Numbered from the stretch's first letter, positions 17,586 to 28,024 are shown. The stretch is DNA of 64,000 nt from Luteimonas sp. MC1750 (GCF_016615955.1 NZ_CP067113.1:2926803-2990802); one strand, 5' to 3'. Notes: generated by a model not told the origin, from the letters alone. A program made the numbers and translations.

Positions 17586-18586
17586 GCGCCCTTGTCCGTG
17601 CGCAGCGCGCGCTGGCGCGCCGGATGGCCGGCCGCGTGGCGCGACACCAGCCACGCGAAGACGCCGATGCCACCGATGATCAGCGCCGCGCCCGCGAGGC
17701 CGACCGCGCCGGGCACCGGCTCGCCGAGGAACAGCACGCCGATCACGATCGCGAACAGCAGCTCGGAACCCTGCATCGCCTCGACGCCGCCAAGCGCCGT
17801 CGGGTTGTCGCGCACCATGCCGGTGGCCTGGAAGAACAGGATGCTGGCAATCACGCCGGCGCTCAGCGCGACGCCCGCCGCCAGCCACACCTGCTCCGCC
17901 GGGGGCGCGCCGCTGCGCGTCCAGGCCCAGGCCGCGACCAGCCACCACAGCGGCTGGCTGGCCAGGGTCATGCCGAACACGCGCTGGGTGGCGTTGAGGT
18001 CCTCGCCACTGCGCTCCAGGTGCAGCAGCAGCAGGCGGTTGCCCAGCGGATAGGCCACCGCGGCGCCGAGCACGCAGGCCAGCGCGATCCAGCCGGCGCG
18101 GTCGATGGCACCGCCGCCGTGGCCGGCCTGCAGCAGCAGCACGCCGGCCAGGATCAGCGCCGCGACCATCAGCGCGGCGCGCGGGATCCGCCGGCGCGCG
18201 TCGCGATACAGCAGCGGCGCGCACAGGATCCCCGCAACCACGGTGAACTGGAAGCTGCCCGCGACCAGCCACGACGGGCCGCTGGACGCGGCGAACGACA
18301 GCAGCAGGTAGAACGCGCCGAAACCGATCGCGCTGCAGCGCAGCCAGGCCAGGGGATGGCGGCGGATGGCGCGCCACACCGGCGCCGCGCCGCCCTGCCA
18401 CGGCAGCAGCGGAAGCAGCAGCGGCAGGGTGATCAGGTAGCGCAGGCAGGCGGTCCAGGTCCAGTCGCCGCCGGCGTTCGCACCGACGCGGTTGAGCACG
18501 TAGGTCATGGTGAAGAACAGCGCCGAGCACAGGCCAAGGCCGACGGCGGCCAGCGCGCGGCTGGTGGCGGGAACGGCAGCGGGCAC
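17582..18586 (-). CDS. DMT-superfamily (EmrE/EamA-type) transporter within the biotin operon
   Basis: 334-residue membrane protein with about ten hydrophobic segments and drug/metabolite-transporter features (GLGLCSALFFTMTYVLNRVG at the N-terminus, internal duplication of five helices, final PGAVGLAGAALIIGG). It starts at a GTG four bases after the bioF stop and ends overlapping the bioH start, so it is an integral operon member. Export or import of a biotin-pathway compound is suggested only by position; the family includes multidrug and metabolite exporters. An upstream ATG at 18670 would overlap bioF and is rejected. Confidence 0.82.
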   Translation of the reverse strand: MPAAVPATSRALAAVGLGLCSALFFTMTYVLNRVGANAGGDWTWTACLRYLITLPLLLPLLPWQGGAAPVWRAIRRHPLAWLRCSAIGFGAFYLLLSFAASSGPSWLVAGSFQFTVVAGILCAPLLYRDARRRIPRAALMVAALILAGVLLLQAGHGGGAIDRAGWIALACVLGAAVAYPLGNRLLLLHLERSGEDLNATQRVFGMTLASQPLWWLVAAWAWTRSGAPPAEQVWLAAGVALSAGVIASILFFQATGMVRDNPTALGGVEAMQGSELLFAIVIGVLFLGEPVPGAVGLAGAALIIGGIGVFAWLVSRHAAGHPARQRALRTDKGA

Positions 18587-18590
18587 GGGA

Positions 18591-19790
18591 TCAGGCGGCG
18601 CGCGCGGCGTCGACGTCGTCGCGGGCCCGCGCCAGCGCCGCGACCAGCGCATCGACCTGGTCGTCGCCATGGGCCGCGCACAGCGTCACGCGCAGGCGCG
18701 CGCGACCCTCGGGCACGGTCGGCGGGCGGATCGCGGCGACGCGGAAACCGGCGACCTCCAGGCGCGCCGCCATGTCGAGGGCGCGCGCGTTGTCGCCACA
18801 CGGCACCGGCTGGATCGGCGTGGCGGAGTCGGGGAGCGCGAAGCCGCGCGCGTGCATGCCATCGCGGAAGCGCTGCACCAGCGCGGCGAGCTTGTCGCGC
18901 CGCCAGTGTTCGCGACGCGCGAGCTTCACCGCCGCCAGCGCCGCCGCGGCCTGCGGCGGCGGCAGCGCGGTGGTGTAGAGGTAGGGGCGCGCGTTGCCGG
19001 CCAGGTGTTCGACCAGGTCGACGTCGCCGGCGACCACCGCGCCGTAGCCGCCCAGCGCCTTGCCCAGGGTCACCAGTTGCAGCGGCACCTCGTCCACGCC
19101 CAGGCGCGCCTCGGCCACGCTGCCGCGACCGCCGGGGCCGAGCACGCCCACGCCGTGCGCATCGTCGACGTACAGCAGCGCCGACTGCACGCGCGCCACC
19201 AGCGCCAGCTGGCGCAGCGGTGCGACGTCGCCGTCCATGCTGAAGACGCCGTCGGTGGCCAGCATCGCGGCGCCGGTGGGCACGGTGCGCAGCTGGCGCA
19301 GCGCGCCCTCGGCGTCGCCGTGCGGGTAGCGGCGCAGGCGGCAGCCGGCCAGGCGCGCGCCGTCGATCAGGCTGGCGTGGTTGAGGCGGTCCTGCACGCT
19401 GGTGTCGTCCTCGCCCAGCAGCGCCTGCTGCACGGCCAGGTTGGCCGCATAGCCGCTGCCGAAGACCAGCGCGCGCGGCACCTGCAGCCAGTCGGCGACC
19501 TCGCGCTCCAGGGCTTCATGCGCGACGTGGTGGCCGCACACCAGGTGCGAGCCGATGCCGCCGACGCCGTCGCGCGCGGCCGCGCCCTGCACCGCATCGA
19601 CCACCTGGAACTGCTGGGCGAGGCCGAGATAGTCGTTGCCGCAGAAGTTCAGCAGCCAGCGGTCGTCGATCTGCAGGCGCACGCCGTCGCGGCGGGTCAC
19701 CACGCGGCGGCTGCGCACCAGGTCGTGGGCGAGCACGTCCGCGCGCTGGGCCTGGACGCGGCGGCGGAGATCGGGGCGTGCGGCGGCCAT
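18591..19790 (-). CDS. bioF: 8-amino-7-oxononanoate synthase BioF
   Basis: 399 residues, a PLP-dependent alpha-oxoamine synthase condensing pimeloyl-ACP with L-alanine. Motifs: [10 protein letters not shown] near the N-terminus, GSHLVCGHH, the [10 protein letters not shown] metal/PLP-ring block, and the PLP lysine in [13 protein letters not shown]. It starts nine bases after the bioB stop codon. A TAGGAT sequence overlapping that stop lies six bases before the ATG and could be an internal promoter or coincidence. Confidence 0.95.
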   Translation of the reverse strand: MAAARPDLRRRVQAQRADVLAHDLVRSRRVVTRRDGVRLQIDDRWLLNFCGNDYLGLAQQFQVVDAVQGAAARDGVGGIGSHLVCGHHVAHEALEREVADWLQVPRALVFGSGYAANLAVQQALLGEDDTSVQDRLNHASLIDGARLAGCRLRRYPHGDAEGALRQLRTVPTGAAMLATDGVFSMDGDVAPLRQLALVARVQSALLYVDDAHGVGVLGPGGRGSVAEARLGVDEVPLQLVTLGKALGGYGAVVAGDVDLVEHLAGNARPYLYTTALPPPQAAAALAAVKLARREHWRRDKLAALVQRFRDGMHARGFALPDSATPIQPVPCGDNARALDMAARLEVAGFRVAAIRPPTVPEGRARLRVTLCAAHGDDQVDALVAALARARDDVDAARAA

Positions 19791-19799
19791 GCGGCGATC

Positions 19800-20861
19800 C
19801 TAGGCGACGCAGCGACCTGGCGGGCCGACGATGTCGGCGTGCACGGTGCCGCCATGGTCATGGCCTTCGGCATCGACGGAGACCTGCATCGCGCGCAGGC
19901 CGAGGCGCTCGAACAGCGCCTGGTCGCGGGCGACGTCCGGGTTGCCGGTGGTCAGCAGCTTCTCGCCGTGGAAGATCGAGTTGGCGCCGGCCGAGAAGCA
20001 CAGCGCCTGCAGCTCGTCGGACATCTGCTCGCGCCCGGCGGAAAGCCGCACCATCGAACGCGGCATGAGGATGCGGGCCACGGCGATCGTGCGCACGAAC
20101 TCGAAGGGATCCAGTTCGGTGGTCCCGTGCAGCGGCGTGCCTTCGACCTGCACCAGGCGGTTGATCGGCACCGAGTCCGGGTGCGCCGGCATGGTCGCCA
20201 GGGTCTGCAGGAAGCCGGCGCGCTGGCGGCGGGTCTCGCCCATGCCGACGATGCCGCCGCAGCAGGTCTTGAGCCCGGCGTCGCGCACGTGGCCGAGCGT
20301 GTCGAAGCGGTCCTGCAGCTCGCGGGTGCGGATGATCGCGCCGTAGTGCTCGGGATCGGTGTCGATGTTGTGGTTGTAGTAGTCGAGGCCCGCGTCCTTC
20401 AGCGCCTGCGCCTGCGGCGCACTGAGCATGCCGAGCGTGGCGCAGGTTTCGAGGCCGAGCGACTTCACCCCGGCGATCATCGCGGCCACCTTCGGGATGT
20501 CGCGGTCCTTGGGCGAGCGCCAGGCGGCGCCCATGCAGAAGCGCGAGGCGCCGGCGGCCTTGGCCTGGCGCGCCTTGTCCATCACCGCTTCGGTCTCCAT
20601 CAGCTTCTGCGCGTCGACGCCGGTGTCGTAGCGCTGGGCCTGCGGGCAGTAGGCGCAGTCCTCGGGGCAGCCGCCGGTTTTCACCGACAGCAGGGTGCTG
20701 ACCTGGACCTCGGCGGGATCGAAGGCCTGGCGGTGCACGCTGGCGGCGCGGAACAGCAGCTCGGGGAACGGCAGCTCGAACAGGGCCTCGACCTCGCTGC
20801 GGGTCCAGTCATGGCGCGGCGTGGCGGCCTCGCGGGCGGGGAATTCGCTGACGGCGGGCAT
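19800..20861 (-). CDS. bioB: Biotin synthase BioB
   Basis: 353 residues. Radical-SAM cluster CPEDCAYC (CxxxCxxC), the second Fe-S ligand set including [10 protein letters not shown], and the NHNIDT and [13 protein letters not shown] motifs of biotin synthase. It inserts sulfur into dethiobiotin. It is the first gene of the minus-strand bio operon and is divergent from comF with 49 bp between starts. The start [10 protein letters not shown] has an AGGA Shine-Dalgarno about eight bases upstream. The frame is open farther upstream through comF's repeat but that is not coding. bioA and bioD are not in the window. Confidence 0.95.
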   Translation of the reverse strand: MPAVSEFPAREAATPRHDWTRSEVEALFELPFPELLFRAASVHRQAFDPAEVQVSTLLSVKTGGCPEDCAYCPQAQRYDTGVDAQKLMETEAVMDKARQAKAAGASRFCMGAAWRSPKDRDIPKVAAMIAGVKSLGLETCATLGMLSAPQAQALKDAGLDYYNHNIDTDPEHYGAIIRTRELQDRFDTLGHVRDAGLKTCCGGIVGMGETRRQRAGFLQTLATMPAHPDSVPINRLVQVEGTPLHGTTELDPFEFVRTIAVARILMPRSMVRLSAGREQMSDELQALCFSAGANSIFHGEKLLTTGNPDVARDQALFERLGLRAMQVSVDAEGHDHGGTVHADIVGPPGRCVA

Positions 20862-20897
20862 GGCGGGTTCCTGAGGGCCTGGCGCAGGCAGACCGGG

Positions 20898-20903
20898 CAG
20901 TCT
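20898..20903 (+). promoter_or_regulatory. -10-like box before comF
   Basis: CAGTCT seven bases before the comF ATG, within the short comF/bioB divergent spacer. Confidence 0.35.
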
Positions 20904-20910
20904 GGAAAGC

Positions 20911-21810
20911 ATGCCCGGACCTGTCAACCTCGCGCGGGCCGCCGCGGTTGACGGCTGGCTGTCCCGGCTGGGCCGCCGACTCTGGGCTCCGCGCTGCCTG
21001 GTCTGCGCGGAGCCCGCGCCCGGCCGCCTGGACCTCTGCGCGCACTGCGAGGCCGCCCTGCCGTGGATGCCACCGGCCTGCCTGAGCTGCGCGATGCCGC
21101 TGCCGCTATCGCTGTCGCCGCCGCTGCCGCCGCCGCCGTTTGTAGGAGCGGCTACAGCCGCGATTGGCAGGGATACCGCGACGGCGATCGCGGCTGTAGC
21201 CGCTCCTACAGAAGGCGCCCGCACGGAAGCCGCTTGCACAACACACGGGGACAAGGCCGCGAGGCCGCCCGCGTACCCATTTAGCCGACTCTGCAGCGCC
21301 TGCCAGCACGACCCGCCGCCGCTGGCGGAAGCGCACGCCGCCTTCCTCTACGGCTTTCCACTCGACCGCCTGCTGCCGCGGCTGAAGTTCCACCGCGACC
21401 TGGCGGCGGGACGCCTGCTGGCGCAGTCCATGGCCGTCGCCTTCGCGCAGCGCAGCCGACCCGACGCGCTGGTCCCGATCCCCCTGCACCGCCAGCGGCT
21501 TCGCGAACGCGGCTACAACCAGGCGCTGGAACTGGCCCGGCCGCTGGGCCGGATGCTCGGCATCCCGGTGCGCGGCGACCTGCTCCGCCGAAGGCGCGCC
21601 ACCGCCGCGCAGTCGCGGCTGGACGCCGGCGCGCGCGCGGCCAACCTGCACGACGCCTTCGAGGTGCCGGGCACCCGGCCGGTGCCCGCCCACGTGATCC
21701 TGGTCGACGACGTGATGACCACCGGCGCCACCCTGTACGCGGCGGCCGATGCCCTGCTCGATGCCGGCGCCGACCGCGTCGACGCCTGGGTCTGCGCGCG
21801 CGCGCCGTGA
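20911..21810 (+). CDS. comF: ComF family phosphoribosyltransferase-like protein with REPIN-derived insertion
   Basis: 299 residues; typical ComF proteins are about 230-250. The N-terminal zinc finger has cysteine pairs at about 29/32, 43/46, 57/60 and 128/131. The C-terminal phosphoribosyltransferase-like domain carries [17 protein letters not shown] and the PRPP loop [13 protein letters not shown]. Between the third and fourth cysteine pairs sits a low-complexity stretch that includes VGAATAAI and IAAVAAPT, residues about 77-100. It is encoded by a REPIN-like inverted repeat (21141-21210). ComF is needed for natural DNA uptake in competent bacteria. Whether the split zinc finger still folds is an open question. 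Confidence 0.9.
   Translation: MPGPVNLARAAAVDGWLSRLGRRLWAPRCLVCAEPAPGRLDLCAHCEAALPWMPPACLSCAMPLPLSLSPPLPPPPFVGAATAAIGRDTATAIAAVAAPTEGARTEAACTTHGDKAARPPAYPFSRLCSACQHDPPPLAEAHAAFLYGFPLDRLLPRLKFHRDLAAGRLLAQSMAVAFAQRSRPDALVPIPLHRQRLRERGYNQALELARPLGRMLGIPVRGDLLRRRRATAAQSRLDAGARAANLHDAFEVPGTRPVPAHVILVDDVMTTGATLYAAADALLDAGADRVDAWVCARAP
21141..21210. repeat. REPIN-like inverted repeat pair inside comF
   Basis: Left arm at 21141-21165 (TGTAGGAGCGGCTACAGCCG then CGATT) and its inverted copy at 21185-21210, about 20 bp apart. Same family as the element in bioH, with the arms in the opposite order. Confidence 0.88.
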
Positions 21811-21813
21811 GCG

Positions 21814-23535
21814 CTACGAGGGGCGGATGGAGTCCGCAGTCGGTTCGGTCAGCACCTGCGGGTCCGCGGCCGGCTCGGTGTGCAGGGCGCTGGTCTGGCG
21901 CTCGATCATGCGCCGCACGCGCGGTGCCTCGGGCCCGCGGTGCAGCGCGCGCAGCTGCGCCGGGATCGTGGCGTCGTCGTGGGTGAGGCGGCTGGTGTGG
22001 CGGATGTAGTCGAGCCAGGTCGGCGTCGCGTAGCGCTCGATCCAGACCTCCGGATCGGCCAGGTCACGCATCACCCGCCAGTGGCGCGCGCCGTCACGGC
22101 GGCGGATCCGGCGCCGCTCGGCCATCGCGCCGAGGAACTCCAGCACGTCCTCTTCGCCGATCCGGTATTCGATCGTGACCACCACCGGCCCGGTGCGTGC
22201 CTGCACCGGAACCGCCGTGTCCGGCTCCCGCCAGGGGCGGAGCGGATCGAGGTTGAGCTCGGCGAGCCGGGCCAGCGGGATCCACAGGCCCAGCGCGGCG
22301 CTCGCCAGCATGGTCGCGGCGGCCACGAACAGCGCGGTGCGCACGTCGCTGCGGTCGGCGATCGCGCCCCACTGCCAGCTGCCCAGGGCCATGCCGCCGA
22401 ACGCCGCCATCTGGTACAGCGACAGCGCCCGGGCCACCACCCAGCGCGGCGTGGACAGCTGCACGGTGACGTTGAAGGTCGACAGCGCCAGCACCCAGGA
22501 CGCACCGCACAGCGACAGGGCCACCATCGTCAGCAGCAGCATCCCGCTCACCGCCGCGATCGCCGCGCCGGCCGCGAACGCGACGCAGGCGCAGCGCACC
22601 AGGGACTCGCTCGACAGCGACTCGCGCAGGCGCGTGCTGCCCATCGCGCCGCCGATCGCGCCCAGCCCGAAGGCGCCCAGCAGCAGGCCGTAGGTCATCG
22701 GCCCGCCCGCGATCACGTCCCTGGCCACCAGCGGCATCAGCGCCATGATCGCGCTGGCACCGATGCCGAAGACCACCGCGCGCACCAGCACGGTGCGGAT
22801 GGCCGGCGACATCGCCACGTAGCGCAGGCCGGCGGCCATCGCGCTGCCGAGCGCCTCGCGCGGAAGCTGGCGCGGGCTCCGCTCCGGGCGCCAGCGCGCC
22901 AGCACCACGACCAGGGCGACGTAGCTCACCGCATTGACCGCGAACGCCGCGGCCGCGCCCGCCGCCGCGACGATCGCGCCGCCGATCGCCGGGCCCACGC
23001 TGCGCGCGATGTTGAAGCCCATGCTGTTGAAGGCGACCGCGCCGGGCAGCTCGGCTCGCGGCACCATGTCGCCCACCGACGCCTGCCACGCCGGCGCGTT
23101 GAACGCCGAACCGCAGCCGATCAGGAAGGTGAAGAGCAGCAGCAGCCACGGCGTGATCAGCCCCGCCCAGGCGCACACCGCCAGCACGACCGAGACCAGC
23201 AGCATGAAGACCTGGGCCGCCAGCATCATCCGGCGGCGGTCGAAGCTGTCGGCCATCGCGCCGGCCACCAGCGAGAACAGCACCACCGGCAGCGCGACCG
23301 AGGCCTGGACCAGCGCGACCATGTCGGCCGACTGCGCGATCGAGAGCATCAGCCAGGACGCGCCGACCGACTGGATCATGCCGCCGAAGTTGGACGATGC
23401 GCTGGCCAGCCAGACGCGGCGGAACACGGGATAGCGCATCGCCGACAGCGCCGACGGACGCGGCGTCGGGCCGGGCGGCTGGTCGGGCCTCGGGCCAGGC
23501 GTCACGCCGGGCGGCTGGTCGGGAGCCTGCGCCAT
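21814..23535 (-). CDS. MFS exporter (MFS_3/EntS-like) with C-terminal soluble domain
   Basis: 573 residues. After a proline-rich N-terminus, the membrane domain (RYPVFRRVWLASASSNFGGMIQSVGASWLML) and the loop AMADSFDRRRMMLAAQ match the MFS_3 exporter family, which includes siderophore exporter EntS. About 11-12 hydrophobic segments are visible. The last ~130 residues form a soluble domain (VVVTIEYRIGEEDVLEFLGAM...HWRVMRDLADPEVWIERYATPTW), a known appendage in this family that resembles an antibiotic monooxygenase-type ferredoxin-like fold. The substrate is not determinable. It converges with comF with three bases between stops. Confidence 0.85.
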   Translation of the reverse strand: MAQAPDQPPGVTPGPRPDQPPGPTPRPSALSAMRYPVFRRVWLASASSNFGGMIQSVGASWLMLSIAQSADMVALVQASVALPVVLFSLVAGAMADSFDRRRMMLAAQVFMLLVSVVLAVCAWAGLITPWLLLLFTFLIGCGSAFNAPAWQASVGDMVPRAELPGAVAFNSMGFNIARSVGPAIGGAIVAAAGAAAAFAVNAVSYVALVVVLARWRPERSPRQLPREALGSAMAAGLRYVAMSPAIRTVLVRAVVFGIGASAIMALMPLVARDVIAGGPMTYGLLLGAFGLGAIGGAMGSTRLRESLSSESLVRCACVAFAAGAAIAAVSGMLLLTMVALSLCGASWVLALSTFNVTVQLSTPRWVVARALSLYQMAAFGGMALGSWQWGAIADRSDVRTALFVAAATMLASAALGLWIPLARLAELNLDPLRPWREPDTAVPVQARTGPVVVTIEYRIGEEDVLEFLGAMAERRRIRRRDGARHWRVMRDLADPEVWIERYATPTWLDYIRHTSRLTHDDATIPAQLRALHRGPEAPRVRRMIERQTSALHTEPAADPQVLTEPTADSIRPS

Positions 23536-23543
23536 CGGCGCGG

Positions 23544-24455
23544 TCAGGCCGGCCCGCGCAGCGCGAGATCGGCCGCGATGCCGGCGAACACCACCATGCC
23601 CACCCAGTGGTTGTCGAGGAAGGCGCGGAAGCAGGGCTCGCGCTCGCGATGGCGGCAGATCCAGAACTGGCGCAGCACCAGCACGAAGGCCACCGCAAGG
23701 CCGGCCCAGTACCAGGTTCCCAGGTCCGCCTGCCGCCCGACCAGGCCCAGGCCCAGGAACACCAGCGCGTACAGCACGCCCTGGATCACCAGGTCCATGT
23801 CGCCGAACAGGATCGCGGTCGACTTCGAGCCGATGCGCAGGTCGTCATCGCGGTCGACCATGGCGTACCAGGTGTCGTACGCCGTCGACCACAGGATGTT
23901 GGTGGCGTACAGCACCCAGGCCACCGGCGGCACTTCGCCCTGCACGGCGGCGAAGGCCATCGGGATGCCCCAGCCGAAGGCCATGCCGAGGTAGACCTGC
24001 GGCAGGTGGGTATAGCGCTTGAGGTAGGGATAGGTCGCGGCCAGGAACACGCCGACGAGGCTCATCAGGATGGTCAGCCGGTTGAGCGTCAGCACCAGCG
24101 CGAAGGCCGCCAGCATCAGCACCGCGAACAGCGCCAGGGCCTCGCGGCCGCGGACCGCACCGGTCGCCAGCGGGCGCTCGCGGGTGCGCTTGACGTGCGG
24201 ATCCAGCCAGCGGTCGGCGTAATCGTTGATCACGCAGCCGGCCGCGCGCGTGAGCCACACGCCGGCGCTGAAGACGAACAGGATCCACGGCGGCGGCAGG
24301 CCCCCGGCCGCGATCCACAGGCCCCACCACGTGGGCCAGAGCAGCAGCAGCCAGCCGATCGGCCGGTCCGCGCGCATGAGTTTCCAGTACAGGCCAAGGC
24401 GTTCGCGCCAGCCGGCCACGGCAGGCGTGCGCGACTCGTAACGTTCGTAGGACAT
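23544..24455 (-). CDS. ubiA: 4-hydroxybenzoate octaprenyltransferase UbiA
   Basis: 303 residues, an integral membrane prenyltransferase of ubiquinone synthesis. Both aspartate-rich motifs are present: [15 protein letters not shown] and the second block [16 protein letters not shown]. About eight to nine transmembrane helices. I choose ATG 24455 over the in-frame ATG at 24464 because TACCAT, a -10-like box overlapping the upstream ATG, lies seven bases before 24455. The gene is followed with an 8-bp gap by the MFS gene on the same strand. Confidence 0.94.
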   Translation of the reverse strand: MSYERYESRTPAVAGWRERLGLYWKLMRADRPIGWLLLLWPTWWGLWIAAGGLPPPWILFVFSAGVWLTRAAGCVINDYADRWLDPHVKRTRERPLATGAVRGREALALFAVLMLAAFALVLTLNRLTILMSLVGVFLAATYPYLKRYTHLPQVYLGMAFGWGIPMAFAAVQGEVPPVAWVLYATNILWSTAYDTWYAMVDRDDDLRIGSKSTAILFGDMDLVIQGVLYALVFLGLGLVGRQADLGTWYWAGLAVAFVLVLRQFWICRHREREPCFRAFLDNHWVGMVVFAGIAADLALRGPA

Positions 24456-24462
24456 GGCGCCC

Positions 24463-24468
24463 ATGGTA
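24463..24468 (-). promoter_or_regulatory. -10-like box abutting ubiA start
   Basis: TACCAT followed by GGGCGCC and then the ATG at 24455. Confidence 0.4.
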
Positions 24469-24563
24469 CCGCCGGCCTTCGTCGCGGGCGGCGGGCAGGC
24501 GCCGGGGCCGACGCTACATGCCGCTCGCAACATCCGCCGGGATAGTGGAAAATGGCGGTCTGC

Positions 24564-24640
24564 GCGCCTGTAGCTCAGCCGGATAGAGTAGTGGCTTCCG
24601 AAGCCATTGGTCGGGGGTTCGAATCCCTCCAGGCGCGCCA
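24564..24640 (+). tRNA. tRNA-Arg (anticodon CCG)
   Basis: 77-nt tRNA with encoded CCA. The acceptor stem pairs GCGCCTG with CAGGCGC and the discriminator is G. The D arm has GCTC...GAGT, the anticodon loop is TTCCGAA giving CCG, and the T arm carries GGTTCGAATCC. It reads CGG arginine codons, which are common in this GC-rich genome. A GATAGT at 24541-24546 may be its -10. It lies between divergent ubiA and the end of the convergent GH1-RmlD gene. Confidence 0.97.
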
Positions 24641-24655
24641 TCGTCTTTCGCGGCA

Positions 24656-26857
24656 TCAGGCCGCCATGCTGCGCACGCAGCGCAGGATGGCATCGTCCAG
24701 GCCCGGCATCGCGAACACCCTGGACGTTCCCAGCGCGCTGTAGCGCGGACGCCGCGCCACCCAGCCCAGTCCGTCGGCCCTGCAGGGCCGGAGGCTGCGT
24801 GCATCGGTCCCGGCCGCGGCCGCCGCGCGGCGCGCGAAGTCGGCCCAGGTGACGGGTTGGCCATTGGTCAGGTGCCAGACGCCCGATTCGCCGTCGACCA
24901 GCAGGTCCAGGCAGGCGTGCACCAGGTCGGGCACGTAGGTCGGCGAGACGGTCACGTCCTCGGCCGCGGCGAAGGGCGCGCCCTGGCCCAGGGCGCGCAG
25001 CGCGCAGGAGACGAAGTTGTGCGGGTCCCACGGTCCGAAGAACGCGCTGGTCCGGACCACCAGGGCCGCCGGATGGTGGGCCAGGACGCGTGATTCGGCG
25101 CGCGCCTTGCTCTCGCCATAGACGCTGAGCGGGGCCACGGCCGCGTCCTCCAGGTAGGGCGCGTCGCCGGCGCCGTCGAACACCAGGTCGCTGGAGAAGG
25201 TCGCGAAGGCGACGCCGGCACGGGCGCAGCCGGCGGCCAGCGTGGCAGGCCCGTCGCTGTTCTCGCGGAAGCAGCGTGCGTGGTCGCGCTCGGCCTCGTC
25301 GACGCGCACGTAACCCGCGGCATTCACCACCGCCCATGGCTGCCAGCGCGCCAGCGCATCGTGCACCGCCGCCGGGTCGGCGATATCGAGCGCGGCGCGG
25401 TCCAGCAGGCGGTGCGCCAGCCCGCGCGCGATGCAGATGCGGGCGAACGCGCGGCCCAGCGTGCCGCTCGCGCCGGTGATCAGCAGCGGCCGCGCGGGCG
25501 CGCCCGGGCCAGCCGCGGCATTCCGCGCCTCGGCCATGTCCACCCGCGGATGCAGCAGCCGCTCCGGCCGCGCCCACCAGCCCGGCCCTGACAGCACCGG
25601 GTGTCCCGGGGCGTCGCCGGCCGCCAGGTCGCGCGCCAGCCGCGCGATTGCGGTCGGGCGGCGGCGGCCGTTGCGCACGTCGAAGGCGCCGGGCTCGTAA
25701 TAGTCGCTGTGCTGGGTCAGCAGGCCGTCCCAGTCGCGGCTGCCGAGCAGCGCCCACACGGTGACCGCGCGCACGTCGATACCCTCGCGGCGCGCGGCGC
25801 AGGCCGCCTGCCAGCTGTCCCACAGCCAGCGCAGCTGGTCCTCGCGCGGCGCGTGCAGGTGCACTTCGGTCACCGCGATCGGGCGGCCATAGCGCGCCCA
25901 GGCCTCGCCGAGCAGCGCGCCGATGCCACCGGCGTGTCCCTCGAGCACGCGCACCGCCTCGACGTCGGCATAGCGTTCGCGGCCGTTGCCCCCGTGGGTG
26001 TCGGGCGGATAGCGCTCGAGCCGCTCGTCGAGGAAGCGGTTGCTGGTGACGTAGTGGTTGATGCCGACGATGTCCGGCGGGCAGGGATGCGCGGCGAACC
26101 AGAGGATCTCGTCGGGCCGCGCGGCGCAGACGTCCAGCAGCCAGCTCCAGAGCGCGTGGCCCGGGTCGACGGTTCCGCACAGCAGGTCCCAGCCCAGCCA
26201 GCGCAGCTGGTTGTTGAACGCCGCCTGGTGGGCCAGGCGAGGCGTCGACCAGGTGCGGCCCAGGTCGTCGGTCTGCACCAGGCGCGCGTCGGGCTGGACC
26301 GCCCGGATCGCCTGCATCGCCAGCACCGTGCCGCGGCACTGCGCGTGCAGCGCACGCCAGAAGATGGCGGGATCGCGGCCGTGCGGATACCAGTGGCCGT
26401 AGAGCCCGCTGAAGCGTGCCGTCGTCAGCGGCTCGTTGACCGGCGTGTAGTGGGTGACCCATGGGTAGCGCGTCGCCACGGCCCCCGCGTATGCGGCCAG
26501 CTTGGCCGGGAAGCAGGGCGACACCAGGCTGGTGTGCGCCGGACCGCTGCCGTGGTGGACGAGGCCGACGATGGGTTCGATGTCCAGCGCGCGCAGGCGC
26601 TGCAGCCGACGCGTCGCCCACGCCCAGTCACCGTCCTGGGCCTCGTCGGGCGCGACCTGTTCCCACAGCACCGGCTGGCGCAGCGCGCGCACGCCCAGCG
26701 CGGCGAAGGCGTCGAGATCCGACTCGCGCTGCAGGTGACCGCTGCGTTCGAGCTGGCTGAACCAGCGATCGCGCACCCGATTGATCGTGCATTCCACGCC
26801 GCCCCACAGCTCGGGGGCCGCGTCACCGGAGGGCTGGCGTGCGGCCGCGCCGCGCAT
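24656..26857 (-). CDS. GH1-like glycosidase fused to RmlD-type sugar-nucleotide reductase
   Basis: 733-residue two-domain protein. Residues about 15-425 resemble glycoside hydrolase family 1: acid/base in PVNEP (E142), nucleophile candidate in IAVTEVHLH (E331), and conserved NHYVTSNRF. Residues about 455-733 are an NAD(P)-binding short-chain reductase of the dTDP-4-dehydrorhamnose reductase type: [17 protein letters not shown] and Y580xxxK584. There is no signal peptide, so it is cytoplasmic. It starts four bases after the glf stop codon, which makes it the last gene of a three-gene operon with UDP-galactopyranose mutase and a glycosyltransferase. The combined reaction is unknown. Confidence 0.85.
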   Translation of the reverse strand: MRGAAARQPSGDAAPELWGGVECTINRVRDRWFSQLERSGHLQRESDLDAFAALGVRALRQPVLWEQVAPDEAQDGDWAWATRRLQRLRALDIEPIVGLVHHGSGPAHTSLVSPCFPAKLAAYAGAVATRYPWVTHYTPVNEPLTTARFSGLYGHWYPHGRDPAIFWRALHAQCRGTVLAMQAIRAVQPDARLVQTDDLGRTWSTPRLAHQAAFNNQLRWLGWDLLCGTVDPGHALWSWLLDVCAARPDEILWFAAHPCPPDIVGINHYVTSNRFLDERLERYPPDTHGGNGRERYADVEAVRVLEGHAGGIGALLGEAWARYGRPIAVTEVHLHAPREDQLRWLWDSWQAACAARREGIDVRAVTVWALLGSRDWDGLLTQHSDYYEPGAFDVRNGRRRPTAIARLARDLAAGDAPGHPVLSGPGWWARPERLLHPRVDMAEARNAAAGPGAPARPLLITGASGTLGRAFARICIARGLAHRLLDRAALDIADPAAVHDALARWQPWAVVNAAGYVRVDEAERDHARCFRENSDGPATLAAGCARAGVAFATFSSDLVFDGAGDAPYLEDAAVAPLSVYGESKARAESRVLAHHPAALVVRTSAFFGPWDPHNFVSCALRALGQGAPFAAAEDVTVSPTYVPDLVHACLDLLVDGESGVWHLTNGQPVTWADFARRAAAAAGTDARSLRPCRADGLGWVARRPRYSALGTSRVFAMPGLDDAILRCVRSMAA

Positions 26858-26861
26858 GGCC

Positions 26862-28024
26862 CTAGGCGCCCGGCGTCGCCGGCTCCGCCACCATCGCCGC
26901 GCTGCGCTGCGGAACCGCGTCCACCGCGGGCAGGTCGAGTTTCTCGAGCACGTACTCGGCCGCCTTCAGCGCCGCGCCCACGCACTGGTCCATGTTGTAG
27001 TACCGGTACTGCGCCAGCCGGCCGACGAAGGTCACGCCGCGCTCCTGCAAGGCCAGGGCCTCGTAGCGCTTGTACAGCGCTTCGTTCTGCGGCCTGGGCA
27101 CCGGGTAGTAGGGCTCGCCTTCGTCCTGCGGGTATTCGCGCACGATCGAAGTGCCGCCGTGCGCCTGGCCGGTGAGATGGCGGAACTCGGTGATGCGCGT
27201 GTACGCGTGTTCGTTCGGATAGTTCACCGTACCCACCGCCTGGAACTGCGGCGTGTCCGGCAGGTGCTCGTGCTCGAAGCGCAGCGATCGGTAGGGCAGC
27301 GCGCCGAAGTAGTGCCCGAACCAGGCATCGACCGGCCCGGTGTAGACCGTGTGCCGCGCGTCCAGCCGGTCGCGATGCCGGAAGAAGTCGACGCCGGTCT
27401 CGACGCGGATGCCCGGATGGTCGAGCAGCCGCTCGAACATGCGCGTATAGCCTTCGTCGGGCATGCACTGGTAGCGGTCGGTGAAGTAGCGGTCGTCGCG
27501 GTCGGTGCGCACCGGCACGCGCGCGGCCACCGACGCCGCCAGCTCGGACGGATCCAGCCCCCACTGCTTGCGCGTATAGCCCTGGAAGAACTTGCGGTAG
27601 AGGTCGTGGCCGACGGCATTGACCACCACGTCCTCGCTGGTGGTGATCGGGTCGCGTGGCTCGCGGACCCGGTCGTAGAAGGCCTGGATGCTGCCCTCGT
27701 CCAGGTCCAGTCCGTACAGCCGGTTGACGGTGTCGATGTTGATCGGCACCGGGACCAGCATCCCGTCCACGCTGGCCAGCACGCGGTGCTCGTACGGCCG
27801 CCAGCCGGTGAAGCGCGAGAGGTAATCGAAGATGCGCGCCGCGTTGGTGTGGAAGATGTGCGGCCCGTAGGGATGCACCAGCACGCCGTGCGCGTCGGGG
27901 CGGTCGTGCGCGTTGCCGCCGATATGGTCGCGCCGGTCGATCACCAGCACCTGCAGGCCGGCCTCGGCCAGCTGCCGCGCGACCACGGCACCGGAGAAGC
28001 CGGCGCCGACCACCAGGACCGGCT

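Noticed and set aside
19797..19802. Internal -10 box before bioF overlapping the bioB stop
   Set aside because: TAGGAT fits the spacing seen elsewhere, but the 9-bp intergenic gap and operon context make coincidence more likely than a dedicated promoter.
20862..21254. N-terminal extension of bioB (131 extra codons) reading through the comF repeat
   Set aside because: The extension is antisense to comF and low-complexity. The AGGA ribosome binding site and family N-terminus support 20861.
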